Source: Pseudomonadota bacterium (GTDB lineage: Bacteria; Myxococcota_A; Polyangia; Polyangiales; Polyangiaceae). From it: a stretch of 64,000 nt of DNA. Location: contig JAEWRL010000109.1 in assembly GCA_023398955.1 (NCBI GenBank), positions 62,001-126,000 of the forward strand, in the 5' to 3' direction. Shown one piece after another: positions 1 through 8,029 of this stretch. Made by a program: the position numbers and the translations under genes. A model generated the notes under the pieces. It ran no database searches. It was not told the origin of the DNA and was given only the letters and a program-made list of their open reading frames with translations. Each line of letters starts with the position of its first letter. Positions within the stretch are counted from its first letter, which is position 1.

Positions 1-1
1 C

Positions 2-3000
2 CTGCTGGATTCCTTCCAGTCGCTGGCACGCTTTGGGTTGATGACCTTCGACACCCTCACGGACCCCGGAACGGGCTTCAACGGCACCGCTGCCGATCCA
101 GTGGGAGGCATGAGCGGGGCGTGGAGCTACTTCTGGGGGGAGAGGCGGCAAGGTCGCCCGGCGGATTGCGTGACGCTCGTGGACTACGAGGTGGGCGCCC
201 GCAACGCCGCTGCACCTCCGTGGGAGGGCAAGATGGTCGCATTCGGTCCTCCCCACGCCGGCCAGGAAGACCGTACCCTGCGGAACGAGCAGATCCAGAA
301 GATCCTCCAAGCTACCCGCCCCTACCTCGCGACCCCCATCGCCGGGCTCCTGGACGATGCGCGACAGTTCCTGTGGAAAGACGAGAGCGAGGACCCACTC
401 CTGAGCGGTGAACGCTTCGGGCCAAGCGCCGATCCCTACGTACGAGGAGGCTGCCGCGACACCCACATCATCCTGCTCACCGACGGCGAGCCGAACCTGG
501 ATCTCCGCCCGCACTGCGATTACGACGACACAATCGTGGGCTTGCCCAACAACGAGCGTGGCGAGAAGTGTCCCTACGCCAAGCCCGAGGAGATCGCCCA
601 CGAACTCGCGACTGGCTCCCCGGCATGGAAGCGCGTCAAGACCCATGTCATTGGCTTTGCGCTCTCGGAGTGGGGCGAAGGAGAGGAGGCAATTGAGTGC
701 GCGGACCTGTCCGATGACGACCTCACGGGACCGGAGGGGGTCTGCGCGAACACGACCGACAAGCGCCTCACGGCCTGCTGTACGCTGAATCGCATCGCGT
801 ACAACGGCGGCACGGAGCGGGCTCGCTTCGCTGATGACGTGGACGAGCTCCGGCGCGAGCTGATGGGTGTCCTCATGGGAGTCATCGATGGTACCAGCCG
901 CACGCGCGCCGTGTTCGCAGCCTCGGGCCCTCCTGATACGAACGCGGCGGCCTACCGCTTCTTCAGCGCCTTCACGCCGCACCCGGACGGTTGGCGAGCG
1001 AAGCTGGAACGGCAACGCTGGGTCTGCCGAGCAGAACTCGACTCGCCGATCGAAGCTCACGAAGAGGATGTCGATCCTTCCGAGGGCGACGACTTCATCG
1101 CCAACGTCAACTCGGCTTCCGGCCTACCTCGAACGTTCATCACCGTCGTCGGCCGGGACTCGGCTTCGGCCGTCAATTCGACCGGCACCATTCGCCCGAA
1201 CCTCGATGACGATGATCCGGACGGCGCAGGCTTGCTCAGCGGGACGCCAGTCGTTGCCAGCGCCGCCCAGCTGGGTACCGAAGTCGCTCCAGCAGCCTTG
1301 GGCGTGCTGCCAACGGCAGAGTGCCTCGACCGCGGGCACGCGACTGCCGCGACGTGCAGTAAGTACTACCTCGATTGGTGGGTGGGGCTCGACAACGGCA
1401 GCGAGCAGCACCGGTGTCCCAGCCAGGGCACAGACTGCGCGCGCGTTGGGGCCATCTATCACTCGACTCCAGTCGCGGTGAACCGCCCCTCGGAGCTACT
1501 TCGCGACGAAACCTACGACATCTATGCATCCACGGCCGCCATCGGCACACGCCCGCTGATGCTCTACACATCGACGACAGACGGGTTCCTCCACGCCTTC
1601 AAGGTCAACTCCAACGACCCCGAGCACGACACCGTGAAGGTCGATTCTCTCGGCAACAACGAGCTCTGGGCTTTCGCTCCTCCCGCGGTGCTTCCTGGGG
1701 TACCGACCCTCTTCTCGAGCCCGGTGAATCGCCTCCTGGACAGCGCTCCCGTCGTCCGCGAGGTGGTCGCGACGGCGCGCGCCGGCTCCGACTATGGCTA
1801 CCGCCTAGAACGGACCATCGCCAATGCCCGCTCGCTTCAGAACACGTGGCGAACTATCCTGGTGCAGGGTTTTGGCGAGAGTTCTGGGTACTTTGCTCTC
1901 GACGTGACAGATCCCCTGAGCGGGCCGACGTTCCTGTGGCAGCTAACTACGGACGGCTCCGGCAATGCTCTTTTCGGCAAGCGCACGGGTACACCGCTCA
2001 TCACCACCCTCTACTTCGCAGAGGATTCCCTCAGCCCAGCGAAGGAGGTCGCGGTGGCTATCCTGCCGGGGGGAGCCGCCACGCTGCCGGGAAGCCCCGT
2101 TCCCCGCAAGACGACGGACCTAGAGCTCGGGATCCAGCCTTCGTCCCTGAGGCTCCGTCCCCGAGTGCCCGAGTACACGGACCCATCGGACATTCGCGCC
2201 CGCTCGGTCACCATCGTGCGCCTCGACGACGGCAGGGTGATTCGACGGTTCCAGCGAGTGGCCGAGACTGCAGCGGAGCTCGCCGCAGAGCCTCCGTTGG
2301 CCCTCGACACGGAGATCGTTCAAACGGCACCGCTCGACTCCCCCATCTCGGGCCAACCCGCAGCCTTCCCGGGAGGGACCGGCATGGTGGCGGACCGCAT
2401 CTTCGTCGGTGATGCGGACGGAACACTCTGGCGCATCGACGTCTCTTCCCGCGACCCCGACAGCTGGCGCATGCAGCCGTACTTCGACCTGCACACCACG
2501 GACACCCTGTACGATACGGGGCAACCGATCGTCTCGCCGCCGGTGCTCTCGACGCGGGAGGATGGCATGGTGACCATCCTCGTCGCTAGCGGCGACCAGG
2601 AGACTTTCACGCCCAGCGGCATCTCCCACGTCTATTCGCTCACCGACGCTCTCAAGGAGGATTACTGGTCAACGGTGGGGTCCAGCGAGACCATCAGCGA
2701 CGACTACACTCCCTTTGCCGCCGAGGTGAACTGGTACCACACCTTTACGCAAGGGGAGCGCGTCGCGGGCCCCCTCGCTGTCTTCTCCAGGGTCGCGTAC
2801 TTCGCTTCCTATACGCCAGCGCCCCTGACGGGTGATGGCGTCTGCAGCAACGGTTCGAGCAAGGTGTGGGGCATGGACTACGTGCTCCCCGCGGTCAGCG
2901 CTACGACGAGTGAGGAGACAGCTAGCGCCGAGGAGGAAGCGGCGGCGACGCTCACCAGCCTCTCGGGCGGGGGCAAGCCGCAGATGCTCGAGGACCCAAC

Positions 3001-3319
3001 CGCGCCCGCAGGCACCGACAACCCGTGGCGTCAGTACCTGGATAACACAACGACGGATGCCCTCGATGATTCGGCCATCTTCGGCGTCACCGTGGCCATG
3101 GTGCCAACATGTTCTGGCGCTACCGACCCAGGCGACGGAACCACGGGGGGCGGTCACCGTACCATTACGTCAGAGGCCCCTGCCAAGTTCCAGCTCCTGC
3201 TCCAAACGGGCAAGGTCAGCACCGCCGACTCGGGGGGTAGCATCGGGTTTGCTACGGTGGACATCAGTTCGCCCGACACCGCGTCGATCATCGATTCGTG
3301 GGCAGCGGTCCTGGAGTGA
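2..3319 (+). CDS. PilY1-like type IV pilus tip adhesin/biogenesis protein, 5' partial
   Basis: The reading frame is open back to the left edge, so the start lies outside the window and a TTG/ATG near position 38 is not a real start. The N-terminal part shows the second half of a von Willebrand A-like fold with the strand HIILLTDGEPN. The C-terminal half matches the PilY1 beta-propeller: TWRTILVQGFGESSGYFALD followed by VTDP, a Trp-containing strand, and later the calcium-loop-like GDADGTLWRID. PilY1 proteins sit at the type IV pilus tip or outer surface and support pilus extension, adhesion and, in myxobacteria, gliding motility. The many Cys residues suggest disulphides after secretion. A small lipoprotein gene follows after 9 bp and is probably co-transcribed. 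Family assignment is confident; the exact role among the several PilY1 paralogues usual in myxobacteria cannot be read. Confidence 0.85.
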   Translation: MLDSFQSLARFGLMTFDTLTDPGTGFNGTAADPVGGMSGAWSYFWGERRQGRPADCVTLVDYEVGARNAAAPPWEGKMVAFGPPHAGQEDRTLRNEQIQKILQATRPYLATPIAGLLDDARQFLWKDESEDPLLSGERFGPSADPYVRGGCRDTHIILLTDGEPNLDLRPHCDYDDTIVGLPNNERGEKCPYAKPEEIAHELATGSPAWKRVKTHVIGFALSEWGEGEEAIECADLSDDDLTGPEGVCANTTDKRLTACCTLNRIAYNGGTERARFADDVDELRRELMGVLMGVIDGTSRTRAVFAASGPPDTNAAAYRFFSAFTPHPDGWRAKLERQRWVCRAELDSPIEAHEEDVDPSEGDDFIANVNSASGLPRTFITVVGRDSASAVNSTGTIRPNLDDDDPDGAGLLSGTPVVASAAQLGTEVAPAALGVLPTAECLDRGHATAATCSKYYLDWWVGLDNGSEQHRCPSQGTDCARVGAIYHSTPVAVNRPSELLRDETYDIYASTAAIGTRPLMLYTSTTDGFLHAFKVNSNDPEHDTVKVDSLGNNELWAFAPPAVLPGVPTLFSSPVNRLLDSAPVVREVVATARAGSDYGYRLERTIANARSLQNTWRTILVQGFGESSGYFALDVTDPLSGPTFLWQLTTDGSGNALFGKRTGTPLITTLYFAEDSLSPAKEVAVAILPGGAATLPGSPVPRKTTDLELGIQPSSLRLRPRVPEYTDPSDIRARSVTIVRLDDGRVIRRFQRVAETAAELAAEPPLALDTEIVQTAPLDSPISGQPAAFPGGTGMVADRIFVGDADGTLWRIDVSSRDPDSWRMQPYFDLHTTDTLYDTGQPIVSPPVLSTREDGMVTILVASGDQETFTPSGISHVYSLTDALKEDYWSTVGSSETISDDYTPFAAEVNWYHTFTQGERVAGPLAVFSRVAYFASYTPAPLTGDGVCSNGSSKVWGMDYVLPAVSATTSEETASAEEEAAATLTSLSGGGKPQMLEDPTAPAGTDNPWRQYLDNTTTDALDDSAIFGVTVAMVPTCSGATDPGDGTTGGGHRTITSEAPAKFQLLLQTGKVSTADSGGSIGFATVDISSPDTASIIDSWAAVLE

Positions 3320-3328
3320 GATAGTACG

Positions 3329-3862
3329 ATGAGGTCACGGTCTCTTCACACCCCGTCCTGGAAGCTTGGATCGATGCCGCTCCTCTTCCTGGTCGCCACT
3401 GCTGGCTGTGAGGCGGCAGAGCCTTCGACCAGCACCGGTCCCAGCGCAGTGCCGCTGGACCGCTTGGGACCTCAGGAGCGTGGCAGCGTCGAGCGCCGCT
3501 ACATGGGGTTCAAGCCACCAGAGGGCATGAGGCTCGATGCCCGCTTCCCCCTCGAAGTCCACCTTATCGGTCCGACGCCGCACGCCGAGGCGGCCGCGCA
3601 GATCCGTGAGCAGGTCCACGCCTCGCACGTCCAGCTCGAGGGGAGCAATCTCATCTTTCCACGGGCGGTGCTGAGAGGCGGGGATCCGAACCGCCCGTTC
3701 CGCATCACCGTGTCGCGAGCAGCAGGTCTAACACGGATCCGAATCCAGGACGAGACGAGCCTTCCCGCCCCGAAGGGTCTCTCCGAAGCCGACCGCTATC
3801 GCAACGCTGGCATCACCCCGGACGGAAAGCAGCTCGATACGCGCGCGGGCGGGCTCGAGTAG
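3329..3862 (+). CDS. Small putative lipoprotein downstream of pilY1-like gene
   Basis: A 177-residue protein with a basic N-terminus, a short hydrophobic segment (MPLLFLVATAGC) and a Cys fitting a loose lipobox (TAGC), so probably a lipoprotein. The mature part is polar and without a family I recognise. Its middle (FPLEVHLIGPTPHAEAAAQI) may form a small alpha/beta fold. It starts 9 bp after the pilY1-like stop, so the two are likely one transcription unit and it may act with the pilus protein at the outer membrane. That link is inference from position only. An ATG at 3374 inside the signal region is an alternative start. Confidence 0.65.
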   Translation: MRSRSLHTPSWKLGSMPLLFLVATAGCEAAEPSTSTGPSAVPLDRLGPQERGSVERRYMGFKPPEGMRLDARFPLEVHLIGPTPHAEAAAQIREQVHASHVQLEGSNLIFPRAVLRGGDPNRPFRITVSRAAGLTRIRIQDETSLPAPKGLSEADRYRNAGITPDGKQLDTRAGGLE

Positions 3863-4090
3863 CCGACCGCACGTGTGAGTCGCTTGACGGCGAGATCATG
3901 ACTCTGTTTGGGAGAGCTCGGCGCACTCTCGTTGGCAATCAGCTGTCACCAGTCGGCTCGAGACGTCGGGTGCAGCGAGCTGGGGCAAGGCGAAGAGCCC
4001 ACTCACGCAGTGGCTGAGCTCGTCCGGTTGAGAACTGACGGCTGATGGCCGCAGGACGCCCCACTTCTTCTTGGCTCCGGCCGTGCCGGC

Positions 4091-4300
4091 TTAGGCGCGA
4101 CCCTGGAAATCGAAGCCGGCATCCTCGACGGCTTGGCGCATCACAGGTTCGTCATCGGCCCCTTCGCCGGCCACTTCGACCGTGCCGGCCTGCAGGTCCA
4201 CCTGAACTCGAACCTCTGGACGCAGCGCCACGATGGCGCGACTCACCGACGCCGCGCAACCGCCGCAGGTCATCCCACTCACCTTGTACAGAACCGACAT
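4091..4300 (-). CDS. copZ: CopZ-like copper chaperone (HMA domain)
   Basis: A 69-residue heavy-metal-associated domain with the motif GMTCGGCAASV, whose two Cys bind Cu(I). It ends in the usual alpha/beta pattern up to DAGFDFQG. CopZ proteins carry cytosolic Cu(I) to CopA and to copper sensors. I chose the ATG at 4300 because a strong Shine-Dalgarno run (GGAGAAGAGAAGG) lies just before it. The longer frame upstream lacks domain homology. It is the last gene of the copA-cueR-copZ operon, and its first 149 bp overlap the 3' end of the regulator frame in a different phase, which is unusual. Confidence 0.85.
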   Translation of the reverse strand: MSVLYKVSGMTCGGCAASVSRAIVALRPEVRVQVDLQAGTVEVAGEGADDEPVMRQAVEDAGFDFQGRA

Positions 4301-4739
4301 CCTTCTCTTCTCCTGTTGCTTGTTTGCTGGGTATCCCGCCAGACCCGGCGAGATCATCCAAGATGGGGCACTCTGGGTGCTCGTCCCCGTGGCATCGTTC
4401 AACCAAGTCGAGGAGGGACTCGCGCAAGACCTGAAGGCTTCGAATCTTTCGCTCTATGTCCTCGACGTGGCCGGCGGCGAGCGTCTTGACGTCGCTACTC
4501 CGCCGGGCCTTGTCTCCCCAGAGGGCTAGCAAGCTCCCCACGTCCTGCACACTGAAGCCGAGGTCGCGTGCGCGTCTCACGAAGCGCAGCATGTGGACAG
4601 CTGGCTCACCGTAGACCCGATAGCCGTTCCGCGCCCGTTCCGCGGCTGGAATGAGACCTGTCTCTTCGTAGTAGCGAATCGTCTTCGCAGGGACGCCGCT
4701 CATCCGCGCCAGCTCCCCGATGCTCAGGGAGGCGCTCAT
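4152..4739 (-). CDS. cueR: CueR-like MerR-family copper-responsive activator, with long C-terminal extension
   Basis: Residues 1-130 form a standard MerR-family regulator: winged helix (SIGELARMSGVPAKTIRYYE), dimerisation helix, then the metal loop with Cys116 and Cys124 spaced C-x7-C as in E. coli CueR. Ser81 (RRSSDVK) aligns with CueR Ser77, which marks sensors of monovalent Cu/Ag/Au. The start ATG overlaps the copA stop as ATGA, implying translational coupling. CueR proteins normally end close after the second Cys. Here the frame runs about 65 residues further as a Gly/Arg/Ser-rich tail, the last 50 of which are copZ read in another phase. Either the overlap is real or a sequencing frameshift hides an earlier stop. 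Being inside its own target operon, it is probably autoregulated. Confidence 0.85.
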   Translation of the reverse strand: MSASLSIGELARMSGVPAKTIRYYEETGLIPAAERARNGYRVYGEPAVHMLRFVRRARDLGFSVQDVGSLLALWGDKARRSSDVKTLAAGHVEDIERKIRSLQVLRESLLDLVERCHGDEHPECPILDDLAGSGGIPSKQATGEEKDVGSVQGEWDDLRRLRGVGESRHRGAASRGSSSGGPAGRHGRSGRRRGR

Positions 4740-7195
4740 CGAACCGGCCTCCACCGCCGCAGAAGCAATGCATTCGCGACGACGCTCACGCTCGAGAGTG
4801 CCATCGCTGCTCCGGCGAGCATGGGCGTGAGGAGACCGAGGGCCGCCAGCGGCAAGCCGATCGTGTTGTAGATGAACGCCCAGAACAGATTCTGACGGAT
4901 CTTCCGGGCCGTGGCTCGCGAGATATCGATGGCATCTGCGACGAGGCGAAGATCGGGACGCATCAACGTCACGGCAGCAGAATGCATCGCGACATCCGTA
5001 CCGCTGCCCATGGCGATCCCGACGTCTGCGACAGCAAGCGCCGGAGCATCGTTCACCCCGTCGCCGACCATGGCGACGATTTGACCTTCCGCGCGCAGGG
5101 CATCGACTTCGCGCGCCTTCTGTTCCGGAAGGAGCTCCGCGATGACGCTCGCGACACCGATCTTCCCACCAACGGCCAAGGCGGCTCGCCGATTGTCGCC
5201 CGTGAGCATGACCGTCCGTATGCCCGCCCGATGCAGCCGACCGAGGGCCTCCTCTGCGGAGGGGCGAGGAAGGTCCCCGAGAGCGAGCCCGCCAAGGAGG
5301 GTCCGGTCCATGGCGACCCACGTCACGGTCATCCCCTCGCCCTCCAGCTCGGTCGCACGCGCCGCGGAGCCCTCCATGCCGAACCCCAGCTCAACCATCA
5401 AGCGGGGACTCCCTACAACGACTGTTCGCCCGTCGACTCGTGCGCGTACACCCTTCCCTGCCATCGCCTCGAAGGCGTCTGCCACCGGAACGGAGAGCTG
5501 CCGCTCCTGGGCCGCGCGGGTGATGGCCCTCGCCAGGGGGTGCTCACTTCCGTACTGGGCAGAAGCAGCGAAACGCAGCGCCTGATCGGGAGACTCGCCG
5601 AGTATCTCCCGCAGCTCCGGTCGTCCTTCGGTCAGCGTGCCGGTCTTGTCGAAGACGACAGTGCGGACCGCGCGGGTGCGCTCCAGGGCCTGGGCGTCCT
5701 TGATGAGGATCCCAGCGCGAGCCGCTGCACCGGTACCGACCATGAGCGCTGCGGGCGTCGCCAATCCGAGGGCGCAAGGGCAGGCTATGACAAGCACGGA
5801 CACGGCGTTGATCAAAGCGCGCTCAACCCCGACCCCTGCGATCTGCCATCCCGCGAAGCTCAGCAGGGCGATGACCATTACGGCGGGGACGAAGACGGCG
5901 GCAACTCGATCGACAGTGCGTTGGATGGGTGCCTTTGAAGCTTGCGCGTCGCGGACGAACGCGACCACCCGGGCCAATGTGGACTGTTCCCCAACCAGCG
6001 TCGCTTCGACGACGAGCAGTCCGTCCCCGTTGATGGAGCCGCCGGTCACAGACTCACCAAGGTTTCGCGTCACCGGCAAGCTCTCGCCGGTGAGCAGGGA
6101 TTCGTCCAGCTGGCTCTGGCCCGCGACAATGATGCCGTCCACGGGCACACGCTCACCCGGGCGAACGACGACGCGCTCGCCACGCCCAACGGCTTCCACG
6201 GGTACGCGCACCTCGATGTCCCCGCGTTGTACGCATGCGGTCTCTGGGCTCAGAGCCATCAGGGCTCGAATGGCGCGCCCCGTTCCCCGCTTGGCGCGCT
6301 TCTCGAGCCACTTTCCAAGGCGCACGAAGACGATCACGGCGGCTGCCGCTTCGAAATAGGAGTGGTGCGCCGTCTGTATCGTGACCAGGGACAGCGCAAA
6401 GGCGGCCGTTGTCCCCACAGCCACGAGGACGTCCATGTTGGCGCTCCCCCCCCGCAACGACGCCCACGCGCCCCGGTAGAAGCGAGCTCCACCGTACAGT
6501 TGGACGGGAAGAGCCAACGCCAGCTGAACCAGGCCGGGAATGCTCCAGTCCATGCCGAGTGGCTCCGTGAGCATCGGCAGCACGAGTGGCAACGTCAGAG
6601 CTGCCAAGACAACCAAGGTCCAGAGCTCCCGCCGCGCCATGACTTCTTCTGCCTTCTCCCGAGCACGCTCCTCAGCAGCGGCGGACACGGCGCTCTCTGC
6701 GCCGAACCCTGCCCGCTTCACTGCAGCGCGCAGTGCGTCCAGATTCAGCGCGCCAGGGGCATGGGCAACGGTAGCGAGCTCGCTCGCGAAGTTGACTTGC
6801 GCTGAGATCACGCCCGGCTGACGCCTGAGAACCTTCTCGAGGCGGTCCGCGCAGGCCGCACAGGTCATGCCATCGATTCGCAACCGCAACGTCTGAGGGG
6901 GCACGGAGAAGCCCGCGCGCTCGATGGCAGCGATGAGATGAGCCTGATCCGTGAGCGCCGGATCATAAACTGCCGTCGCCTGTTCGGTCGCCAGATTGAC
7001 ATTGGCATCGAGGACGCCGGACGACCTGCGCAGCACCTTCTCGATGCGTCCGGCGCACGTCGCACAGGTCATCCCCGCCACCGGCAGGGTTACGCGAGTC
7101 TCTTTCGCGACCGCAGAGACGGGAGCGTCCAGGGGAGCCGGTGCCCCAGCAGCAGCTGGAGGAGTGCCGGTCGAGATCGGGGTCGAGATGTCCAT
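4736..7195 (-). CDS. copA: Copper-exporting P1B-type ATPase
   Basis: This inner-membrane pump exports Cu(I) from the cytoplasm. Starting at the ATG at 7195 it has 819 residues. Two N-terminal HMA domains carry GMTCATC (Cys44, Cys47) and GMTCAAC (Cys112, Cys115). They are followed by eight predicted membrane helices, the phosphatase loop TGES, the transport motif CPC (about 472-474), the phosphorylation motif DKTGT (Asp516), GDGVNDAP, and a final helix pair with MALSS typical of Cu(I) ATPases. An upstream in-frame ATG at 7273 is excluded because the region 7206-7236 forms the CueR-type promoter. The predicted transcript start then lies only a few bases before the chosen ATG. It heads the copA-cueR-copZ operon. 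Confidence 0.93.
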   Translation of the reverse strand: MDISTPISTGTPPAAAGAPAPLDAPVSAVAKETRVTLPVAGMTCATCAGRIEKVLRRSSGVLDANVNLATEQATAVYDPALTDQAHLIAAIERAGFSVPPQTLRLRIDGMTCAACADRLEKVLRRQPGVISAQVNFASELATVAHAPGALNLDALRAAVKRAGFGAESAVSAAAEERAREKAEEVMARRELWTLVVLAALTLPLVLPMLTEPLGMDWSIPGLVQLALALPVQLYGGARFYRGAWASLRGGSANMDVLVAVGTTAAFALSLVTIQTAHHSYFEAAAAVIVFVRLGKWLEKRAKRGTGRAIRALMALSPETACVQRGDIEVRVPVEAVGRGERVVVRPGERVPVDGIIVAGQSQLDESLLTGESLPVTRNLGESVTGGSINGDGLLVVEATLVGEQSTLARVVAFVRDAQASKAPIQRTVDRVAAVFVPAVMVIALLSFAGWQIAGVGVERALINAVSVLVIACPCALGLATPAALMVGTGAAARAGILIKDAQALERTRAVRTVVFDKTGTLTEGRPELREILGESPDQALRFAASAQYGSEHPLARAITRAAQERQLSVPVADAFEAMAGKGVRARVDGRTVVVGSPRLMVELGFGMEGSAARATELEGEGMTVTWVAMDRTLLGGLALGDLPRPSAEEALGRLHRAGIRTVMLTGDNRRAALAVGGKIGVASVIAELLPEQKAREVDALRAEGQIVAMVGDGVNDAPALAVADVGIAMGSGTDVAMHSAAVTLMRPDLRLVADAIDISRATARKIRQNLFWAFIYNTIGLPLAALGLLTPMLAGAAMALSSVSVVANALLLRRWRPVR

Positions 7196-7205
7196 GGGAC
7201 TGCTG

Positions 7206-7236
7206 AACCTAATGTTTCCAGTAACTGGAAGGTCAA
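7206..7236 (-). promoter_or_regulatory. CueR/MerR-type promoter of the copper operon
   Basis: Read on the minus strand: -35 TTGACC (7231-7236), a 19-bp spacer holding the perfect dyad TTCCAGT-T-ACTGGAA (7216-7230), and -10 TAGGTT (7206-7211). A 19-bp spacer with a dyad between the boxes is the hallmark of MerR-family promoters, where the metal-bound activator untwists the DNA. The regulator encoded in the operon is CueR-like, so copper or silver induction is expected. Confidence 0.88.
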
Positions 7237-7332
7237 GCCCCTCTTCATCTGCGCCACCAGCAACCCCGGCCAACCTGCCGCGCCTTGCCTGTCGACATCC
7301 TCGGACGGCAGCGTAGGCTCAAGCTCCTGGAC

Positions 7333-7560
7333 ATGACTACCACGAGCAAATTCCTCATCATTGCCGGGGTACTCCTCGTCTCTGCGGGTCTACTGCTGGC
7401 GTTCCTCCAGAGACTCGGGGTGAACCCGCTGGGCTGGTTGGGCCGGCTACCCGGCGACGTTCGACTCGAAGGGGAGCGATCACGCTTCTACTTTCCCTTC
7501 GCGACGAGCCTCCTTATCAGCCTGCTCGTGACGGGCATTCTCTGGCTGTTCCGCCGCTAG
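7333..7560 (+). CDS. DUF2905 family small membrane protein
   Basis: A 75-residue protein with two hydrophobic helices flanking a conserved loop GRLPGDVRLEGERSRFYFP, the signature of DUF2905. Function is unknown; family members are small inner-membrane proteins. I chose the ATG at 7333 (MTTTSKFLIIAG) because it directly precedes the first helix. A longer frame from 7285 adds residues without similarity. It is divergent from the copper operon, with its 5' region next to the CueR-type promoter, and convergent with the next gene. Confidence 0.82.
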   Translation: MTTTSKFLIIAGVLLVSAGLLLAFLQRLGVNPLGWLGRLPGDVRLEGERSRFYFPFATSLLISLLVTGILWLFRR

Positions 7561-7569
7561 GGAGAGTTC

Positions 7570-7983
7570 TCAAAGCCGAGCCCTCACCTCAGCAGCAAAG
7601 CTCTCCTTCCCGTCTCGAATGAACTGCTCGAGACTCCAGGGGGTGTCGCTCAGGAGGTGAGCGAACTGAGGCTTCAGCACATAGGCAAAGGCTGCCACGC
7701 GCTGCCCATCCAACGAGGCAGCGTTCACGCGGACTCTCTGATAGAGTTCCCCCTCGAAAGCGTCCAGCCGCTCCCACGCTGCCTCTGGGACGTCCGCGTA
7801 GACGACCCCTTCAACGCTGTCCCCTCCGCAGGGGACAATGGCCGGGTAGCACTCCCCCTGCAGACGACGACGCCGGTAGCCAAGAACCACCGCCGAGCGT
7901 GACGCACACACGCTCCGCGCCACCATGCACATGATATCCGTACACATGAGCGTGCCATATGCAAAGAGATGATGAGCGGCCAT
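7570..7983 (-). CDS. Gamma-glutamylcyclotransferase-like (AIG2/GGCT fold) protein
   Basis: A 137-residue protein opening with HHLFAYGTLM, the YGTL motif that binds substrate in the GGCT/AIG2 fold. YPAIVP and a Glu (AFEGELYQRV) at the usual catalytic position follow. The family includes gamma-glutamyl-peptide cyclotransferases that release 5-oxoproline; many bacterial members have unknown substrates. The start at 7983 has GAGGAA shortly upstream. It lies 46 bp downstream of the GH3 gene on the same strand and may be its distal operon partner, though there is no functional link I can name. Confidence 0.78.
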   Translation of the reverse strand: MAAHHLFAYGTLMCTDIMCMVARSVCASRSAVVLGYRRRRLQGECYPAIVPCGGDSVEGVVYADVPEAAWERLDAFEGELYQRVRVNAASLDGQRVAAFAYVLKPQFAHLLSDTPWSLEQFIRDGKESFAAEVRARL

Positions 7984-8029
7984 GGTTCCTCGGGGCCCCA
8001 CCGACAAGGATCGCACCTCCGCGCGCGCG

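Noticed and set aside
4982..5938. Plus-strand frame of 318 codons opposite copA
   Set aside because: Antisense to highly conserved P-type ATPase motifs and with no recognisable protein features.
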